NCBI GenBank assembly: GCA_003533975.1
Contig: DQCL01000354.1
Location: 1-5,533 of the forward strand
DNA from: Octadecabacter sp.
GTDB lineage: Bacteria > Pseudomonadota > Alphaproteobacteria > Rhodobacterales > Rhodobacteraceae
Direction: 5' to 3'
DNA: 5,533 nucleotides
Shown here: positions 5,294-5,533 of the stretch, piece by piece
How the letters are laid out: each line of letters starts with the position of its first letter
Position numbering within the stretch: the stretch's first letter is position 1
Made by a program: the position numbers and the translations under genes
Notes under the pieces: generated by a model
What the model was told of the DNA's origin: nothing
Database searches by the model: none
The model's input: only the letters and a program-made list of their open reading frames with translations

Positions 5294-5533
5294 CTACCCT
5301 TCGTCATACCACCAAACGTCTGGCTGCCAACCGGGCCAATCGCCGAAGATCGGCATTGTGTCGGGGTAGTGCAGGTTTTTGTCATGGGCGATGCGGCTGA
5401 TGTTCCATTGATAGATCGGGATCACGTAGCGGCCAGCGGTCAGCAGGCGATCGAGGCCTTGGGTTGCCGCCAAAAAGTCGTCTTGGCTTGGGGACGTCAG
5501 CAGATGGTCGATCATCGCATCAATCGCTTCGGG
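5294..5533 (-). CDS. C-terminal end of a family-5 ABC solute-binding protein (partial)
   Basis: The frame is open from the window edge to a TAG at 5296-5294, giving the last 79 residues of a protein whose body lies outside. The pattern is that of the peptide/oligopeptide-binding (SBP_bac_5) family, closest by eye to the YejA branch: a helix with an LDRLLTAGRYVIPIYQ segment, then RIAHDKNLHYPD, then a tryptophan-rich end (WPGWQPDVWWYDEG). YejA-like proteins commonly end in a similar DTWWYD-type sequence. It would be a periplasmic receptor delivering oligopeptides or related molecules to an ABC permease; the ligand cannot be told from the tail. It is codirectional with arsC, but 156 nt with a hairpin separate them, so it is probably a separate transcription unit. 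An internal ATG at 5515 is not the start, because the frame continues upstream of it. Confidence 0.85.
   Translation of the reverse strand, partial: PEAIDAMIDHLLTSPSQDDFLAATQGLDRLLTAGRYVIPIYQWNISRIAHDKNLHYPDTMPIFGDWPGWQPDVWWYDEG

Noticed and set aside
5158..5400. Small plus-strand open frame across the arsC upstream gap into the solute-binding protein gene
   Set aside because: Half of it is antisense to a supported coding region, there is no Shine-Dalgarno or recognisable motif, and the dyads in the gap explain that sequence better.
1..5533. CRISPR array, tRNA/rRNA gene, insertion sequence or prophage signals
   Set aside because: No regularly spaced direct repeats, no cloverleaf-like or rRNA-like sequence and no transposase or integrase motifs were seen; nearly all bases are accounted for by genes of ordinary composition.

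Overview
The window looks like a chromosomal segment of a marine-type alphaproteobacterium, most likely a Rhodobacterales (Roseobacter-group) species. That assignment rests on three things: moderately high GC, Shine-Dalgarno and ATGA-style gene packing, and a GC-rich intergenic element near 147-236 ending in the CCCGGGATATTT-like sequence (minus strand) that I associate with Rhodobacteraceae genomes. No sequence search was possible, so the taxonomy is an inference.

Layout, left to right. Positions 1-127 are the 3' end of an unidentified plus-strand gene. Positions 128-238 hold a convergent intergenic region with GC-rich hairpins, probably serving as a terminator for both flanking genes. From 5137 down to 239 six genes run on the minus strand, packed head to tail: arsC (5137-4652), an AqpS-like aquaglyceroporin (4655-4002), an AMP-forming acyl-CoA synthetase (3948-2452), a cytoplasmic FrnE-like DsbA oxidoreductase (2465-1821), a minimal two-TM potassium channel (1824-1465) and a Bcr/CflA-type MFS exporter (1468-239). 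Four of the five junctions overlap (4, 14, 4 and 4 nt); the only gap is 53 nt, between aqpS and the synthetase. Positions 5138-5293 are intergenic with two dyads. Positions 5294-5533 are the 3' end of a family-5 (YejA/OppA-like) ABC transporter solute-binding protein, also on the minus strand.

How the genes may work together. arsC plus aqpS form a recognisable arsenate-detoxification pair of the kind described in Sinorhizobium meliloti: cytoplasmic ArsC reduces arsenate to arsenite, and the channel lets arsenite leave down its gradient. No arsR, acr3 or arsB is visible in the window. The four downstream genes are not classical ars genes. The thiol-disulfide oxidoreductase, potassium channel and drug exporter could form a general stress or efflux group, but the synthetase has no obvious link and its substrate is unknown. 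Everything here belongs to known families. The points that merit a second look are the gene grouping, the channel's altered pore residues and the intergenic dyads; I do not see a clearly new biological system.
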